From NCBI RefSeq assembly GCF_003350345.1, contig NZ_QNVJ01000064.1, positions 186,001-250,000 of the forward strand: a DNA stretch of 64,000 nucleotides, given 5' to 3'. Below are positions 12,510-22,352 of this stretch, one piece after another (position 1 is the first letter of the stretch; every line of letters starts with the position of its first letter). The position numbers were made by a program, and so were the translations under genes. The notes below the pieces were generated by a model, which was not told the DNA's origin, ran no database searches, and saw nothing but the letters and a program-made list of their open reading frames with translations. Origin of the DNA: Alkalilacustris brevis (GTDB taxonomy: Bacteria; Pseudomonadota; Alphaproteobacteria; Rhodobacterales; Rhodobacteraceae).

Positions 12510-14834
12510 GTGCCATCGTTTTCGAACTCTCTGGAGCAGGCGATCCACGGCGCGCTGGCGCTGGCCAACGCGCGGCGGCATGAACTGGCGACTCTGGAAC
12601 ACCTCTTGCTCTCCCTGATCGACGAGCCGGATTCGGCCAAGGTCATGCGTGCCTGCGGGGTCGACCTGGAAGCCTTGCGCAAGACGTTGCTCGATTTCAT
12701 CGAGGACGATCTTTCAAACCTCGTCACCGATATCGAAGGGAACGAGGCCGTGCCGACAGCCGCCTTTCAGCGGGTGATCCAGCGTGCGGCCATTCATGTC
12801 CAGAGTTCGGGTCGCTCGGAAGTGACAGGGGCCAATGTGCTGGTGGCCATCTTCGCCGAACGCGAATCGAACGCCGCCTACTTCCTGCAAGAGCAGGACA
12901 TGACCCGTTATGACGCGGTGAATTTCATCGCCCATGGCGTGGCCAAGGATCCCGGCTTTGGCGAGACCCGCCCCATCACCGGCGCCAGCGACAGCGACGA
13001 AGAGCAGGCCGCGGGCGAAACCGCCGCCGAGGCCAGCGATACCGCGCTTGCGAAATACTGCGTGGACCTGAACGCCAAGGCTCAGAAAGGCGATGTCGAC
13101 CCGCTGATCGGCCGCGCGGCCGAGGTCGAGCGTTGCATCCAGGTGCTTTGCCGCCGACGCAAGAACAACCCGCTGCTGGTGGGCGACCCTGGCGTGGGCA
13201 AGACCGCCATCGCCGAGGGGCTGGCTTACAAGATCGTGCGCGGGGAAACCCCCGACGTGCTGTCGGGGGCCACCATCTACAGCCTCGACATGGGCGCGCT
13301 CCTGGCCGGCACCCGCTATCGCGGCGATTTCGAGGAACGGCTGAAGGCCGTGGTCAAGGAACTCGAAGATCACCCAGACGCGATCCTCTTCATCGACGAA
13401 ATTCACACCGTGATCGGCGCCGGCGCCACATCGGGCGGGGCGATGGATGCCTCGAACCTGCTGAAACCGGCGCTCCAGGGCGGCAAGCTGCGCTGCATGG
13501 GCTCGACCACCTACAAGGAATATCGCCAGCATTTCGAGAAGGATCGCGCGCTGTCGCGGCGCTTCCAGAAGATCGACGTCAACGAACCCTCGGTCGAGGA
13601 CACGATCAAGATCCTGCAAGGCCTCAAGCCCTATTTCGAGAAGCATCACGATATCCGCTACACCCAGGACGCGGTGAAATCCGCGGTCGAGCTTTCGGCT
13701 CGCTACATCAATGACCGCAAGCTGCCCGACAAGGCCATCGACGTGATCGACGAGGCCGGCGCGGCGCAACACCTGGTTGCCGAATCGAAGCGCCGCAAGA
13801 CCATCGGCCCGAAAGAGATCGAGGCCGTGGTCGCCAAGATCGCGCGCATCCCGCCCAAGAACGTCAGCAAGGACGATGCCGAGGTGCTGCGCAACCTCGA
13901 ATCGGACCTCAAGCGCGCCGTCTTCGGGCAGGAGCAGGCGATCGAGGCTCTGTCATCGGCGATCAAGCTGGCCCGCGCCGGGCTGCGCGAGCCTGAAAAG
14001 CCGATCGGCAACTACCTGTTCGCAGGCCCCACCGGCGTCGGCAAGACCGAGGTGGCCAAGCAGCTTGCCGATACGCTGGGCGTGGAGCTGCTGCGCTTCG
14101 ACATGTCGGAATACATGGAGAAGCACGCGGTCAGCCGCCTGATCGGGGCGCCGCCGGGTTATGTCGGCTTCGACCAGGGCGGCCTGCTGACCGACGGGGT
14201 CGATCAGCACCCGCATTGCGTGCTGCTTCTGGACGAGATCGAAAAGGCGCATCCGGATGTATTCAACATCCTGTTGCAGGTCATGGACCATGGCAGCCTG
14301 ACCGACCACAACGGCCGCAAGGTCAACTTCCGCAACGTGGTTCTCATCATGACCTCGAACGCGGGCGCCTCCGAGCAGGCGAAATCGGCCGTGGGCTTTG
14401 CCCGCGACCGGCGAGAGGGCGAGGACACCGCCGCCATCGAGCGCACCTTCACGCCCGAGTTCCGCAACCGGCTGGATGCTGTCATCAGCTTTGCGCCGCT
14501 GTCGAAAGAGGTGATCCTGCGCGTTGTCGAGAAATTCGTGCTGCAGCTCGAAGCGCAGCTCATGGATCGCAATGTCACCATAGAGCTGACGCCCGCAGCT
14601 GCCGAATGGCTGGCCGAAACCGGTTATGACGACAGAATGGGCGCACGCCCGCTTGGCCGCGTGATCCAGGAGCATATCAAGAAACCGCTCGCCGAAGAGC
14701 TTCTGTTCGGGCGGCTGGCCAAGGGTGGGGTCGTTCATGTCGGGCTGAAGGATGGCAAGATCACGCTCGACATATCCGAACCCCAGGCACCCCGGCTTTC
14801 GGGCAACAAGCCACCGCTGCTGACGGCGGACTAA
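12510..14834 (+). CDS. clpA: ATP-dependent Clp protease ATP-binding subunit ClpA
   Basis: ClpA unfolds substrates and feeds them to ClpP. The 774-residue protein has a Clp N domain (1-145), then two AAA+ modules with GDPGVGKT at 225-232 and GPTGVGKT at 506-513. The second is followed by [24 protein letters not shown]. The D2-small domain lacks the long ClpB middle domain, so this is ClpA and not ClpB. No clpS precedes it here. About 100 bases upstream, CTTGAA at 12410-12415 could be a -35 box of a heat-shock sigma factor promoter, but the matching -10 is weak. A strong terminator follows. Confidence 0.97.
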   Translation: MPSFSNSLEQAIHGALALANARRHELATLEHLLLSLIDEPDSAKVMRACGVDLEALRKTLLDFIEDDLSNLVTDIEGNEAVPTAAFQRVIQRAAIHVQSSGRSEVTGANVLVAIFAERESNAAYFLQEQDMTRYDAVNFIAHGVAKDPGFGETRPITGASDSDEEQAAGETAAEASDTALAKYCVDLNAKAQKGDVDPLIGRAAEVERCIQVLCRRRKNNPLLVGDPGVGKTAIAEGLAYKIVRGETPDVLSGATIYSLDMGALLAGTRYRGDFEERLKAVVKELEDHPDAILFIDEIHTVIGAGATSGGAMDASNLLKPALQGGKLRCMGSTTYKEYRQHFEKDRALSRRFQKIDVNEPSVEDTIKILQGLKPYFEKHHDIRYTQDAVKSAVELSARYINDRKLPDKAIDVIDEAGAAQHLVAESKRRKTIGPKEIEAVVAKIARIPPKNVSKDDAEVLRNLESDLKRAVFGQEQAIEALSSAIKLARAGLREPEKPIGNYLFAGPTGVGKTEVAKQLADTLGVELLRFDMSEYMEKHAVSRLIGAPPGYVGFDQGGLLTDGVDQHPHCVLLLDEIEKAHPDVFNILLQVMDHGSLTDHNGRKVNFRNVVLIMTSNAGASEQAKSAVGFARDRREGEDTAAIERTFTPEFRNRLDAVISFAPLSKEVILRVVEKFVLQLEAQLMDRNVTIELTPAAAEWLAETGYDDRMGARPLGRVIQEHIKKPLAEELLFGRLAKGGVVHVGLKDGKITLDISEPQAPRLSGNKPPLLTAD

Positions 14835-14866
14835 GCCGGAAAAGAAACACTGGAAACTCAGATTTA

Positions 14867-14893
14867 GGGGGCGCAGATTTGCGCCCCCTTTTT
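14867..14893 (+). terminator. Rho-independent terminator of clpA
   Basis: A perfect 9-bp stem GGGGGCGCA/TGCGCCCCC with a GATT loop (14876-14879) is followed by five T (14889-14893), 32 bases after the clpA stop. Confidence 0.93.
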
Positions 14894-14957
14894 CATCCCC
14901 GGCACAGGCGGAACCCGCCCGGGGTGGAAACGACGCGCGGGCCATGACCCTCGTGCC

Positions 14958-14987
14958 GCCTTCGGCGAGGATATTTTCACCAGGAGA
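14958..14987 (+). repeat. Dispersed intergenic repeat, copy A
   Basis: The segment reads GCCTTCGGCGAGGATATTTT followed by CACCAGGAGA. It matches four other intergenic copies in this window with the shared core GCCTyCGGCGrGGATATT. It lies between the convergent ends of clpA and the MotB-like gene. Confidence 0.7.
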
Positions 14988-15024
14988 TTTGCAAGGCGGT
15001 GCTCGGCTGCCTGGCGGCCTGCTT

Positions 15025-17067
15025 TCAGCGCTCGGTCAGCTTCAATTCGATCCGCCGATTCTGCGCCCGGCCATCGGCGGTGGCATTGCTCGCGACAGGT
15101 CGGTATTCGCCAAAGCCCGTCGCCGCCAGTCGACCAGGCGGGAAATCGAGCACGTCGATCATATAGCGCACAACCGAAAGCGCCCGGCCCTGACTGAGTT
15201 CCCAGTTGTCGGCAAACGGCCCGACCCCGGAAAGCGGCATGTCATCGGTATGACCGTCGACGCGGATGATCCAATCGATCTGTTCGGGGATCTCGTCGGC
15301 GACGCCGCGCAATGTCTCCACCACCCCGGCGATCTGGTCTTGCCCTTCCGCGGCCAGATCGGCCGAACCGGGCTCGAACAGAACCTCGGAGGAGAACACG
15401 AAGCGGTCGCCGACGATACGCACCCCTTCGCGCCCAGCCAGAACCTCGCGCAGCAGGCCAAAGAACTCCGACCGGTAACGCTCCAGCTGTTGCGCCTCTG
15501 CCTCGAGACGCCGCCGCTCGGCCTCTTCAAGCTCTGCGCGCCGGCGGGCCTCGGCCGCAGCGCGGGCCAGCGCCGCATTGAGCTGGCTGCCCATCGCCTC
15601 GATCTGGACTTGCGCCTCGCGGTCACGCTCGGTCGCGTCATCGAGCAGGGCCTGCAGCGCGGCAACGTCACGCTGAAGCGCCGCAACCTGCTGGTTGAGC
15701 AGCGCCACGCGCTCTTCACTGCCCACGGCGCGGCTGCGGGCCTCAGCCAGTTCGCGCTCGGCCTGGACCAGAAGGGCGGCGCGCTGCTCAGATTGCGAAA
15801 GGCTCGTTTCGGCCGCCTGCTCGGCGACACGCTGGGCCGCCAGCGCCGCGATCAACCGTTGGCGCAGGTCTTCCTGGCTGCCATCGAACTCCGCGAGCCG
15901 TTCCTCAAGCTGCGCGCGCGACTCCTCGGCACGGGCAAGCGCAGCCTCGGTGTCCTCCTGCGCAAGCAGGGCCTCGGCCAGACGTGCATCAAGGTCATCG
16001 CGCGCCTGACGGGTAGCCGCCAGCAAGGTCAGCGTTTCCTCGGCCTCGCGTCGTTGCGCCTCAAGGTTGAGGGCCATCGCGGTAAGTTCGGCCTCGGCAT
16101 TCTCGAGCCGCGCACGCAGGGCCTCGGCCGCGGCCTGTGCGGCCAGCGCGGCGGCTTCTTCGTCGCTCAGGCTGGCCTCGACATCGGCCAGGCGCGCGCG
16201 CAGGCGCTCCGCCGCCGCCAGTTCGGCCAGACGCGCGGCCTCGGCATCGTCAATCTGCGCTTCCAGTTCCTCGGCGCGGGCCGCCAGCGCCTCGCGCAGC
16301 GCCAGTTCCGACAGCCGGGCAACGCGTTCGGCGTCCAGCTCCTCCTCGCGCTCGGACAAGGTGGCCGCCAGGGTCGCGTAATCAGCTTCCGACGCCTCGA
16401 GCCGGGCCAGTGCATCGGCGAGGCTGGCCTCACGGGTTTCAAGCCGGGCCTGCATCTCGGCCAGCGCGGCCTCGACCGCCTCGCGCTGGGCCGCCGCCAG
16501 GCGCGCGGCCTCGGTCTGTTCGTCGATTTCATCGCGGGCGCGGGCCAGCGCCAGTTGCAGCGCCTCCTGTTCGGAGATCAGCCGGGTCTGCGCGGCTTCC
16601 AGTTCGGCGATATCGGCGGCCATGGCCACACCTTCGGCGCGGGCCGTGTCGCGCTCGGCAATCAAGGTGGCGACCTGCTCCTCGAAACTGGCGATGCGCG
16701 CCTGCGCGGCACCCAGTTCCGCCTCGCGTTCGGCGATGCGCGCGTTCAGCCCCGCGATCAGCGCCGCCTGCGCCGCACGCTCGGCCTGGCTGGTGGCCAG
16801 GCTGTCGCTCAGGCTGGACACTTCGGCCTCCAGGGTCTCGACGTTGGTGCGGGCAAGACCCAGCGCATCGGTCAGGCTGGCCACCTCCAGCGTCAGCGCA
16901 TCAAGCTCGGTGTCCTGGGTGGTGATGGTTTCGCGCAGCACGAATTGCACGATCATGAAGATCGACAGCACGAAAAACAGCACCAGCAGCAGCACCGTCA
17001 TCGCATCGACAAACCCCGGCCAAATCGACGCGGTAAAGCGCTGCCCGCTGCGTCGGGATAGCGCCAT
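15025..17067 (-). CDS. MotB/OmpA-like protein with very long coiled coil
   Basis: The 680-residue protein has a MotB-like plan. A single membrane helix (about 17-40) contains WPGFVDAMTVLLLVLFFVL, with Asp21 at the place of the proton-binding Asp of MotB. A heptad-rich coiled coil follows from about 45 to 545, rich in Ala, Glu, Leu and Arg, then an OmpA-like peptidoglycan-binding domain with DGHTDDMPL, NWELSQGRAL and QNRRIELKL. It starts 3 bases after the MotA-like gene, so the two surely form one complex. Typical MotB is under half this length. Annotation pipelines would call it a peptidoglycan-binding protein. It is not flagellar by context, and its task is unknown. Confidence 0.85.
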   Translation of the reverse strand: MALSRRSGQRFTASIWPGFVDAMTVLLLVLFFVLSIFMIVQFVLRETITTQDTELDALTLEVASLTDALGLARTNVETLEAEVSSLSDSLATSQAERAAQAALIAGLNARIAEREAELGAAQARIASFEEQVATLIAERDTARAEGVAMAADIAELEAAQTRLISEQEALQLALARARDEIDEQTEAARLAAAQREAVEAALAEMQARLETREASLADALARLEASEADYATLAATLSEREEELDAERVARLSELALREALAARAEELEAQIDDAEAARLAELAAAERLRARLADVEASLSDEEAAALAAQAAAEALRARLENAEAELTAMALNLEAQRREAEETLTLLAATRQARDDLDARLAEALLAQEDTEAALARAEESRAQLEERLAEFDGSQEDLRQRLIAALAAQRVAEQAAETSLSQSEQRAALLVQAERELAEARSRAVGSEERVALLNQQVAALQRDVAALQALLDDATERDREAQVQIEAMGSQLNAALARAAAEARRRAELEEAERRRLEAEAQQLERYRSEFFGLLREVLAGREGVRIVGDRFVFSSEVLFEPGSADLAAEGQDQIAGVVETLRGVADEIPEQIDWIIRVDGHTDDMPLSGVGPFADNWELSQGRALSVVRYMIDVLDFPPGRLAATGFGEYRPVASNATADGRAQNRRIELKLTER

Positions 17068-17070
17068 GGC

Positions 17071-18273
17071 TCAGCCTCCCCGGCCCGTGACCGTTCCGGT
17101 GCCGCGTGCCAGTTGGCGCACGGCGTTGGTCAGATGGGCGATGTCGCCGCGCAAGTCGGTGATGGTTTCTTCGCGACCTGCAGCCATTTCTTCGAAAATG
17201 CGCAGAAGCTGCACATCGATCGAACGCAGGCGCATCCGCGTTTCGGCATCCAGGCCGGCATCGTCTCCAGCGGCGGGGCGGGCCTCGAGCGCCGCGATCA
17301 GGCGTTCCTGCCCCTCGGCCAGACGGGCCAATGCCTCGGCCGACTGGTCTGCCGGGGCCGCCCCCATCCGCTCGACCAGCAATGTGACGGCATGAGTCAG
17401 TCCGGCAAGCTGCTCTTCCATCCGTTGCCGGTTATGTTCAGAGGCGGAGACGACCTCCTGCAGGGCATCGATCTGTTCGGCTGTCTGCTCCAGCACCCCC
17501 ACGACAAGGTTGGTGTCGGCGGGGCTGTCGCCATCGCCGGCGACATGCCCCAGCCGGGTGATCGAGGACAGCCATTCCTCAAGCTGACGGTAAAAGCGGT
17601 TCTGCCCGTGCCCCGCGAACAGCTCCAGCAGCCCCACGACGAGCGACCCCGTCAGCCCCAACAGCGACGATGAAAAGGCCGTGCCCATCCCGGCGAGCTG
17701 CGCCTCCAACCCGGTCATCAGCTGATCGAACACCGCGAGCGAGCCCTCCTCCTCGGTCGGTGCGAGCGAGCGGATGGTCTCGACCACCGCCGGCACCGTC
17801 ATCGCAAGCCCGAAAAAGGTGCCCAGAAGCCCGAGAAAGATCAGCAGGTTGATGATATAGCGGGTGATGTCCCGCTCTTCCTCGATGCGGGTGCCCACCG
17901 AATCGAGGATCGAGCGCGCCGAACTGGCACTGATATGGCTGCGCGCCCCACGCCCGCGCAAAAGCGCCGCCAGAGGCGCCAGCAGGCGCGGCGCGATGGT
18001 GATCTCATGGCCCGGGCGCTCGGCCGCGAAGCCCTCGAGCCAATTTACCGAGGACGATAGCTGAAAGACCTGCCAGAAACAGGCAAACACCCCGATCACG
18101 AAGACGAAGGCGATAAACCCGTTCAGCCAGACATTGGCCAGAAAAACCCCGGAAACCCGCGGAAAGGCCAGATAGGCTCCCGCCCCGCAGAGCGCCAGCA
18201 CCACGAGCATCATCGTGATCTGTCGCACCGGGTGGGAAAATTGCGGTTCCGGGTCTCTTCTGGGTCGTTTCAT
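17071..18273 (-). CDS. MotA/TolQ/ExbB-type proton channel protein
   Basis: The 400-residue membrane protein has helices near 18-36, 48-68, 140-165 and 200-225. The signature of the MotA/TolQ/ExbB family is LLIFLGLLGTFFGLAMTVPAVVETI, with SSSLLGLTGSLVVGLLELFAG in the last helix. The N-terminal domain is longer than in ExbB, and the C-terminal roughly 170 residues are cytoplasmic and helical. The gene is immediately upstream of the MotB-like gene with 3 bases between, so they make a stator-like pair driven by ion flow. The layout recalls ZorA/ZorB and TolQ/TolR, but no tonB, tolA or Zorya effector is nearby. Confidence 0.85.
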   Translation of the reverse strand: MKRPRRDPEPQFSHPVRQITMMLVVLALCGAGAYLAFPRVSGVFLANVWLNGFIAFVFVIGVFACFWQVFQLSSSVNWLEGFAAERPGHEITIAPRLLAPLAALLRGRGARSHISASSARSILDSVGTRIEEERDITRYIINLLIFLGLLGTFFGLAMTVPAVVETIRSLAPTEEEGSLAVFDQLMTGLEAQLAGMGTAFSSSLLGLTGSLVVGLLELFAGHGQNRFYRQLEEWLSSITRLGHVAGDGDSPADTNLVVGVLEQTAEQIDALQEVVSASEHNRQRMEEQLAGLTHAVTLLVERMGAAPADQSAEALARLAEGQERLIAALEARPAAGDDAGLDAETRMRLRSIDVQLLRIFEEMAAGREETITDLRGDIAHLTNAVRQLARGTGTVTGRGG

Positions 18274-18368
18274 GGACCCGTCCTACCTGTTTGCTGCTCG
18301 GGCGGAAAGATACGCGCGCACCGCAGTCATGCCAACCGGCAATCGGATGACGCATTTTCAGCTTGTCG

Positions 18369-18908
18369 TTACGGGTTCAGGCTGCGCACGCGGCGGGCCA
18401 GCCAGGCGATTTCATCATCTTCGATATCCAATTCGGCTAGTTGCGCCGCAGTGTTCAGCAGATAATCCCGGTTCGGCCCCCGCCTCCCTTCGGCGCGGGC
18501 GATGATCCTTGCCTGCTCTTCCAGGCTCAAACCGCCGCAATACTGCTCGTGCGCGGGGTCGATGACATATGTCACCGCCTCGACACGCGTGCCGCCTTCC
18601 AGCAACACCGGCTGAAGGGTCTCGACATAGGCATAGGAAATCAGTTCGCGTTCGCGCAGATAGGCAAGCACGTCCTCGCGTGTCTCGGCGGGCACACCAT
18701 AGGCCACTCCGCGGCACACGGCCCGCTCGGCCCGGTCGAGCGCCAGCACGAGCCCCGGCGCCTGCGCCGTGCCGCGATAATGCACCGAGCGCATGCAAAA
18801 GCATCGGTGATATCCCTCGAGCCGCGCAAGCCTGCGCTCAACGAAATCGAATCCCGGATCCCAGATGAGCGATCCGTACCCGAAAACCCAGAGGTTGCTC
18901 CTGTCCAT
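18369..18908 (-). CDS. Gamma-glutamylcyclotransferase (ChaC family)
   Basis: ChaC-type enzymes cleave glutathione to 5-oxoproline and Cys-Gly. The 179-residue protein has the substrate-binding loop VFGYGSLIW at 8-16, then RRLARLEGYHRCFCMRS and YRGTAQAPGLVLAL, and the catalytic Glu region AYLRERELISY at about 82-92. Length is normal for the family. It is divergently arranged with the DUF2125 gene (63-base gap). The start at 18908 was preferred because upstream in-frame sequence belongs to the opposite gene. Confidence 0.9.
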   Translation of the reverse strand: MDRSNLWVFGYGSLIWDPGFDFVERRLARLEGYHRCFCMRSVHYRGTAQAPGLVLALDRAERAVCRGVAYGVPAETREDVLAYLRERELISYAYVETLQPVLLEGGTRVEAVTYVIDPAHEQYCGGLSLEEQARIIARAEGRRGPNRDYLLNTAAQLAELDIEDDEIAWLARRVRSLNP

Positions 18909-18971
18909 GTGACTGGCCCTTGTCCTTCGGCGCCTGTAAACAGGATCGCGAAGCAAGACGAAAGGCCTTTC

Positions 18972-19970
18972 ATGCGTATTGTTCTGGCGGGAGTGGCCCT
19001 CCTGGCGATTGTCTGGGGTGGATACTGGTTTGTCGGGGCGCGGGCCGTCGAAAGCAACACCAAAGCCTGGTTCGCAGCCCGGAACGGCGGTGCGATTACT
19101 GCAAGCCACGCAGGTATCGATGTGGGCGGTTTCCCCAACCGGTTCGACCTGAAGGTCTCGGCGCCACTGGTCTATGACAGCACGAGCCGCAGCGGCTGGC
19201 AGGCGCCGGAGTTCAAGGTTTACGCGCTCAGCTATCGGCCCAACCACCTGATTGCCGTCTGGCCCGATACCCAACGCCTGCAACTGAACGGCGAAATGCT
19301 CGACATCAGCAGCGACGACCTGCGCGCAAGCCTCGTACTGCGCGGCGGCACCGCGCTTGACATCGATCGCATCACTCTGGTGGGCAACGCGATGGAGCTA
19401 CGCTCGGATCGTGGCTGGCAGGCGGCAGCACAGACACTGCGGCTGGCAAGCCGCAAGGTTGGCGATGAGTCCGCCCTGCACGAGATCGCGCTCGAACTGC
19501 TCGATCTCTCGCCCGATCCGGCCTGGCGCGCGGGGGTCGATCCGCGTGGCCTTCAGCCCGCCCGCATCGACGGGCTGCGGCTGGATATGCGGGTGGCCTT
19601 CGATGCACCGCTGAACCGGCACGGCGCCGCCGGAGGCACCCCGCCACGCCCCACTGCGGTTGACCTGCGTGATCTGCGTCTTGTCTGGGGCGAACTGATG
19701 CTGCGTGGCGAAGGGCGCCTGGAATTCGACGGGCACGGCATACCCGAGGGCAAGATCACCCTGGAAGCGGAGAACTGGCGCGCGATGCTCGACCTCGCGG
19801 TCGCCGCGGAATTCGTGCATCCCGAAGCCGCTGAAACCTGGAGCCGCGGCTTGCAGGTGCTCGAGGATCACGGCGGCCGCGAAGGCGTGCTGGAAGTGCC
19901 GCTGCACTTTTCCAACGGTCAGATGCGGCTGGGCGCGCTCCCGCTGGGACCGGCACCGCGACTGCCCTGA
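18972..19970 (+). CDS. DUF2125 domain-containing protein
   Basis: A 332-residue protein of the DUF2125 family found in alphaproteobacteria. It starts MRIVLAGVALLAIVWGGYWF, an N-terminal membrane anchor or signal peptide, with the soluble part periplasmic. The body has alternating short beta-strands with repeated segments such as VGGFPNRFDLKVSAPLVYD and LRLVWGELMLRGEGRLEFD, as in proteins with an AsmA-like or lipid-transfer fold, but I cannot prove that. The function is unknown. It is transcribed away from the ChaC-like gene and toward tyrA. Confidence 0.82.
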   Translation: MRIVLAGVALLAIVWGGYWFVGARAVESNTKAWFAARNGGAITASHAGIDVGGFPNRFDLKVSAPLVYDSTSRSGWQAPEFKVYALSYRPNHLIAVWPDTQRLQLNGEMLDISSDDLRASLVLRGGTALDIDRITLVGNAMELRSDRGWQAAAQTLRLASRKVGDESALHEIALELLDLSPDPAWRAGVDPRGLQPARIDGLRLDMRVAFDAPLNRHGAAGGTPPRPTAVDLRDLRLVWGELMLRGEGRLEFDGHGIPEGKITLEAENWRAMLDLAVAAEFVHPEAAETWSRGLQVLEDHGGREGVLEVPLHFSNGQMRLGALPLGPAPRLP

Positions 19971-20010
19971 ACCAGCTGCGCGGCTCCGTTAGCTCCCCGA
20001 CAGCGCGCGC

Positions 20011-20044
20011 CTTCTTCTTGGAAAAAAATATCCCCGCCGGAGGC
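20011..20044 (-). repeat. Dispersed intergenic repeat, copy B
   Basis: On the minus strand it reads GCCTCCGGCGGGGATATTTT followed by TTTCCAAGAAGAAG. It lies between the convergent ends of the DUF2125 gene and tyrA. The core equals that of the other four copies. Confidence 0.7.
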
Positions 20045-20118
20045 ACTGGCGCGGGGCCAAGGGCCGAAGGCCCGCCGCGCCAGCCCTCCTTCAGGCCCGT
20101 GGGCGGCCCCGCCGCGCA

Positions 20119-21051
20119 TCAACCACCGCTTTTCGGCTTGGCCATCATGCGCCCGAAATCCGGCGCGTCGGTATCCTGCCCGGCATCGATGATACCGCGC
20201 CGGATGGCTCGCGTGCGGGTGAAATAGGCATGCAGATGGTCGCCATCGCCGGTGCGGATGGCCCGTTGCAAGGCAAACAGTTCCTCGGTGAACCGGCCCA
20301 GGATCTCGAGCGTCGCCTCGCGGTTGGTCAGAAACACGTCGCGCCACATGGTCGGGTCCGAGGCGGCAATGCGGGTGAAATCGCGAAAGCCCGCGGCCGA
20401 GTACTTGATGACCTCCTGATCGGTGACGCGGCGCATGTCATCGGCCACGCCCACCATCGTATAGGCAATCAGATGCGGCGCATGGCTGGTCACGGCAAGC
20501 ACCAGGTCGTGATGCGCGGCATCCATCTCGTCGACATGGGCGCCCATGTCTTCCCACAGCGCACGCAGCCGGGCCAGCGCCTCCGCGTCGGTGCCCGGCG
20601 GTGGCACCAGCAGGCACCAGCGGTTGACGAACAGTTCGGCAAAGCCTGAGCGGGGCCCGGAATGTTCGGTGCCGGCAAGGGGGTGACCGGGGATGAAATG
20701 CGCATGTTCGGGCAGATGCGGCGCGACCGCGTCGATCACCGCCTGCTTGACCGAGCCGACATCCGTCACCGTCGCGCCCTCGGCCAGATGCGGCGCAATC
20801 TCCTGGGCCAGCGCCCCCATCACGCCCACCGGCACAGCCAGCACCACCAGATCGGCGCCCTTGACGGCTTCGGCGGCCGTGTCGAAAACCTGGTCACACA
20901 GCCCCAACTCGCGCGCGATCTCGCGCGTCTCGCGGCTGCGGGCGGTGCCGGTGATCTCGCCCGCCAGCCCGGCACGACGCATCGCCAGCGCCATGGACGA
21001 GGCGATCAGCCCAAGCCCGATCAACGCGACCCGCTGGTAACGCTGTGCCAT
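20119..21051 (-). CDS. tyrA: Prephenate/arogenate dehydrogenase
   Basis: It oxidatively decarboxylates prephenate or arogenate on the way to tyrosine with NAD(P). The 310-residue protein starts [24 protein letters not shown], a Rossmann GxGxxxxS motif. It has the conserved GATVTDVGSVK and the catalytic-region motif IPGHPLAGTEHSGP, and then HDLVLAVTSHAPHLIAY with the catalytic-type His. No fused mutase or ACT domain is present. The start overlaps the hisC stop by one base (TGATG). Co-transcription with hisC as a Tyr/Phe aminotransferase is a usual alphaproteobacterial arrangement. Confidence 0.93.
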   Translation of the reverse strand: MAQRYQRVALIGLGLIASSMALAMRRAGLAGEITGTARSRETREIARELGLCDQVFDTAAEAVKGADLVVLAVPVGVMGALAQEIAPHLAEGATVTDVGSVKQAVIDAVAPHLPEHAHFIPGHPLAGTEHSGPRSGFAELFVNRWCLLVPPPGTDAEALARLRALWEDMGAHVDEMDAAHHDLVLAVTSHAPHLIAYTMVGVADDMRRVTDQEVIKYSAAGFRDFTRIAASDPTMWRDVFLTNREATLEILGRFTEELFALQRAIRTGDGDHLHAYFTRTRAIRRGIIDAGQDTDAPDFGRMMAKPKSGG

Positions 21052-22136
21052 CAGCCCTGTCTCCGGAACTGCGTGATGGCATGGGCTACCCGGCGGCACG
21101 AGGGCTCGTCGCCCACGGTGATGCGCAGGCAATCGGGCAGCTTGTAGCCATCGACCCGGCGCACGATCATCCCCTCGCCCCGCAGATGGGCATCGCAGGC
21201 GGCGGCCTCGTCAGAACTGGCAAAGCGCGCCAGCACGAAATTTGCCTGGCTGTCGTCGCATTCCACGCCGGCCTCGCGCAGCGCCTCGACCAGCCAGGCA
21301 CGCAGCCGGGCATTCTCGCTGCGGCAGCGTTCGACATGATCCTGATCACCGACCGCGGCCAGCGCGGTCTCGATCTGCGCGGTCGACAGGTTAAACGGCC
21401 CGCGCAGGCGGTTGAGCACCGCGATCACCTCGGCCGGACCATAGCCCCAGCCGATGCGCAGCCCGCCCAGCCCGTAGATCTTGGAGAAGGTGCGCGTCAT
21501 CACGACATTCTCGCGGCTGTCGGCCAGCCCGGCGCCGCCATCATAGCCCTCGGCGTATTCGACATAGGCGCCATCGAGAACCAGAAGTGCCTGCGGCGGC
21601 AGATTATCTGCGAGCCGCTCGAGTTCGGACAGCGGCACCATCGTCCCGGTCGGATTGGCCGGGTTGGCGATGAACACCAGCCGCGTGCGTTGGGTGCAGG
21701 CCGCCAGCAGCGCATCGACATCGACAGTGCGCCGGGTCTCGGGGGCCTCGACCGGGGTTGCCCCCGCCGCCAGCGCCGAGATGCGATACATCAGGAAACC
21801 GTGTTCGGGATAAAGCACCTCGTCGCCAGGGCCGGCATAAGCCTGGCAAAGAAAGGTAATGATCTCGTCCGAGCCGGCGCCGCAGATGATCCGTCCCGCA
21901 TCCAGGCCGTAGGCCTCGGCAATCGCCGCGCGCAAAGCCGCATGATCCGAGGACGGATACCGATGCAGGCTGTGGGCGCAGCGCCGGAAAGCTTCCATGG
22001 CTTTTTCGCTGGCGCCGAAGGGATTCTCGTTGGACGAGAGTTTCACGACATCGCGCACACCGTCGAGACGGGACTCGCCCCCCTGGTAAGGCGCGATTTC
22101 CAGAATCCCTGGTTGGGGGTGAATGCGACTGCTCAT
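21051..22136 (-). CDS. hisC: Histidinol-phosphate/aromatic aminotransferase
   Basis: HisC transfers an amino group to imidazole acetol phosphate; in alphaproteobacteria the enzyme often serves Phe/Tyr synthesis as well. The 361-residue type I PLP protein shows [12 protein letters not shown], the PLP-lysine motif [24 protein letters not shown] and a C-terminal LRITVGDE. The start at 22136 has GGAG 8 bases ahead. It overlaps tyrA by one base, so the pair is one operon. The neighbouring tyrA makes an aromatic role at least as likely as histidine synthesis. Confidence 0.93.
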   Translation of the reverse strand: MSSRIHPQPGILEIAPYQGGESRLDGVRDVVKLSSNENPFGASEKAMEAFRRCAHSLHRYPSSDHAALRAAIAEAYGLDAGRIICGAGSDEIITFLCQAYAGPGDEVLYPEHGFLMYRISALAAGATPVEAPETRRTVDVDALLAACTQRTRLVFIANPANPTGTMVPLSELERLADNLPPQALLVLDGAYVEYAEGYDGGAGLADSRENVVMTRTFSKIYGLGGLRIGWGYGPAEVIAVLNRLRGPFNLSTAQIETALAAVGDQDHVERCRSENARLRAWLVEALREAGVECDDSQANFVLARFASSDEAAACDAHLRGEGMIVRRVDGYKLPDCLRITVGDEPSCRRVAHAITQFRRQG

Positions 22137-22302
22137 CGTGGCTACTCCGGCGGAACAGCGCCCTTCTAGCCGGGGCCAGCGGGCTTGACCAGCGGCTTGC
22201 CGCCGAAAGCCGGGCGCGTTGCGCCATTCTGTGCGCAGGCGTTGCAGCCCTGCAATTGCAGGCCCGAACCAAGGCAACGCACCCGCCGTCCGCCCGCAAC
22301 GC

Positions 22303-22326
22303 AAAAGGCCGCCCCGAAGGGCGGCC
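22303..22326 (-). terminator. Rho-independent terminator of rpsD
   Basis: On the minus strand an 8-bp stem GGCCGCCC/GGGCGGCC with a TTCG tetraloop is followed by TTTT. It stands 27 bases after the rpsD stop. Confidence 0.88.
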
Positions 22327-22352
22327 CGAGCCTTGCGATCCGCAGTGGCGGA

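Noticed and set aside
14944-17061. A 705-codon plus-strand open frame over the MotB-like gene
   Set aside because: It mirrors the coiled-coil repeat codons of the minus-strand gene and consists of low-complexity Arg/Leu/Gly/Gln.
15025-18273. Zorya anti-phage defence system
   Set aside because: ZorA/ZorB share the MotA/MotB plan, but here the long coiled coil is in the MotB-like protein and there is no ZorC, ZorD or ZorE. Neighbours are housekeeping genes.
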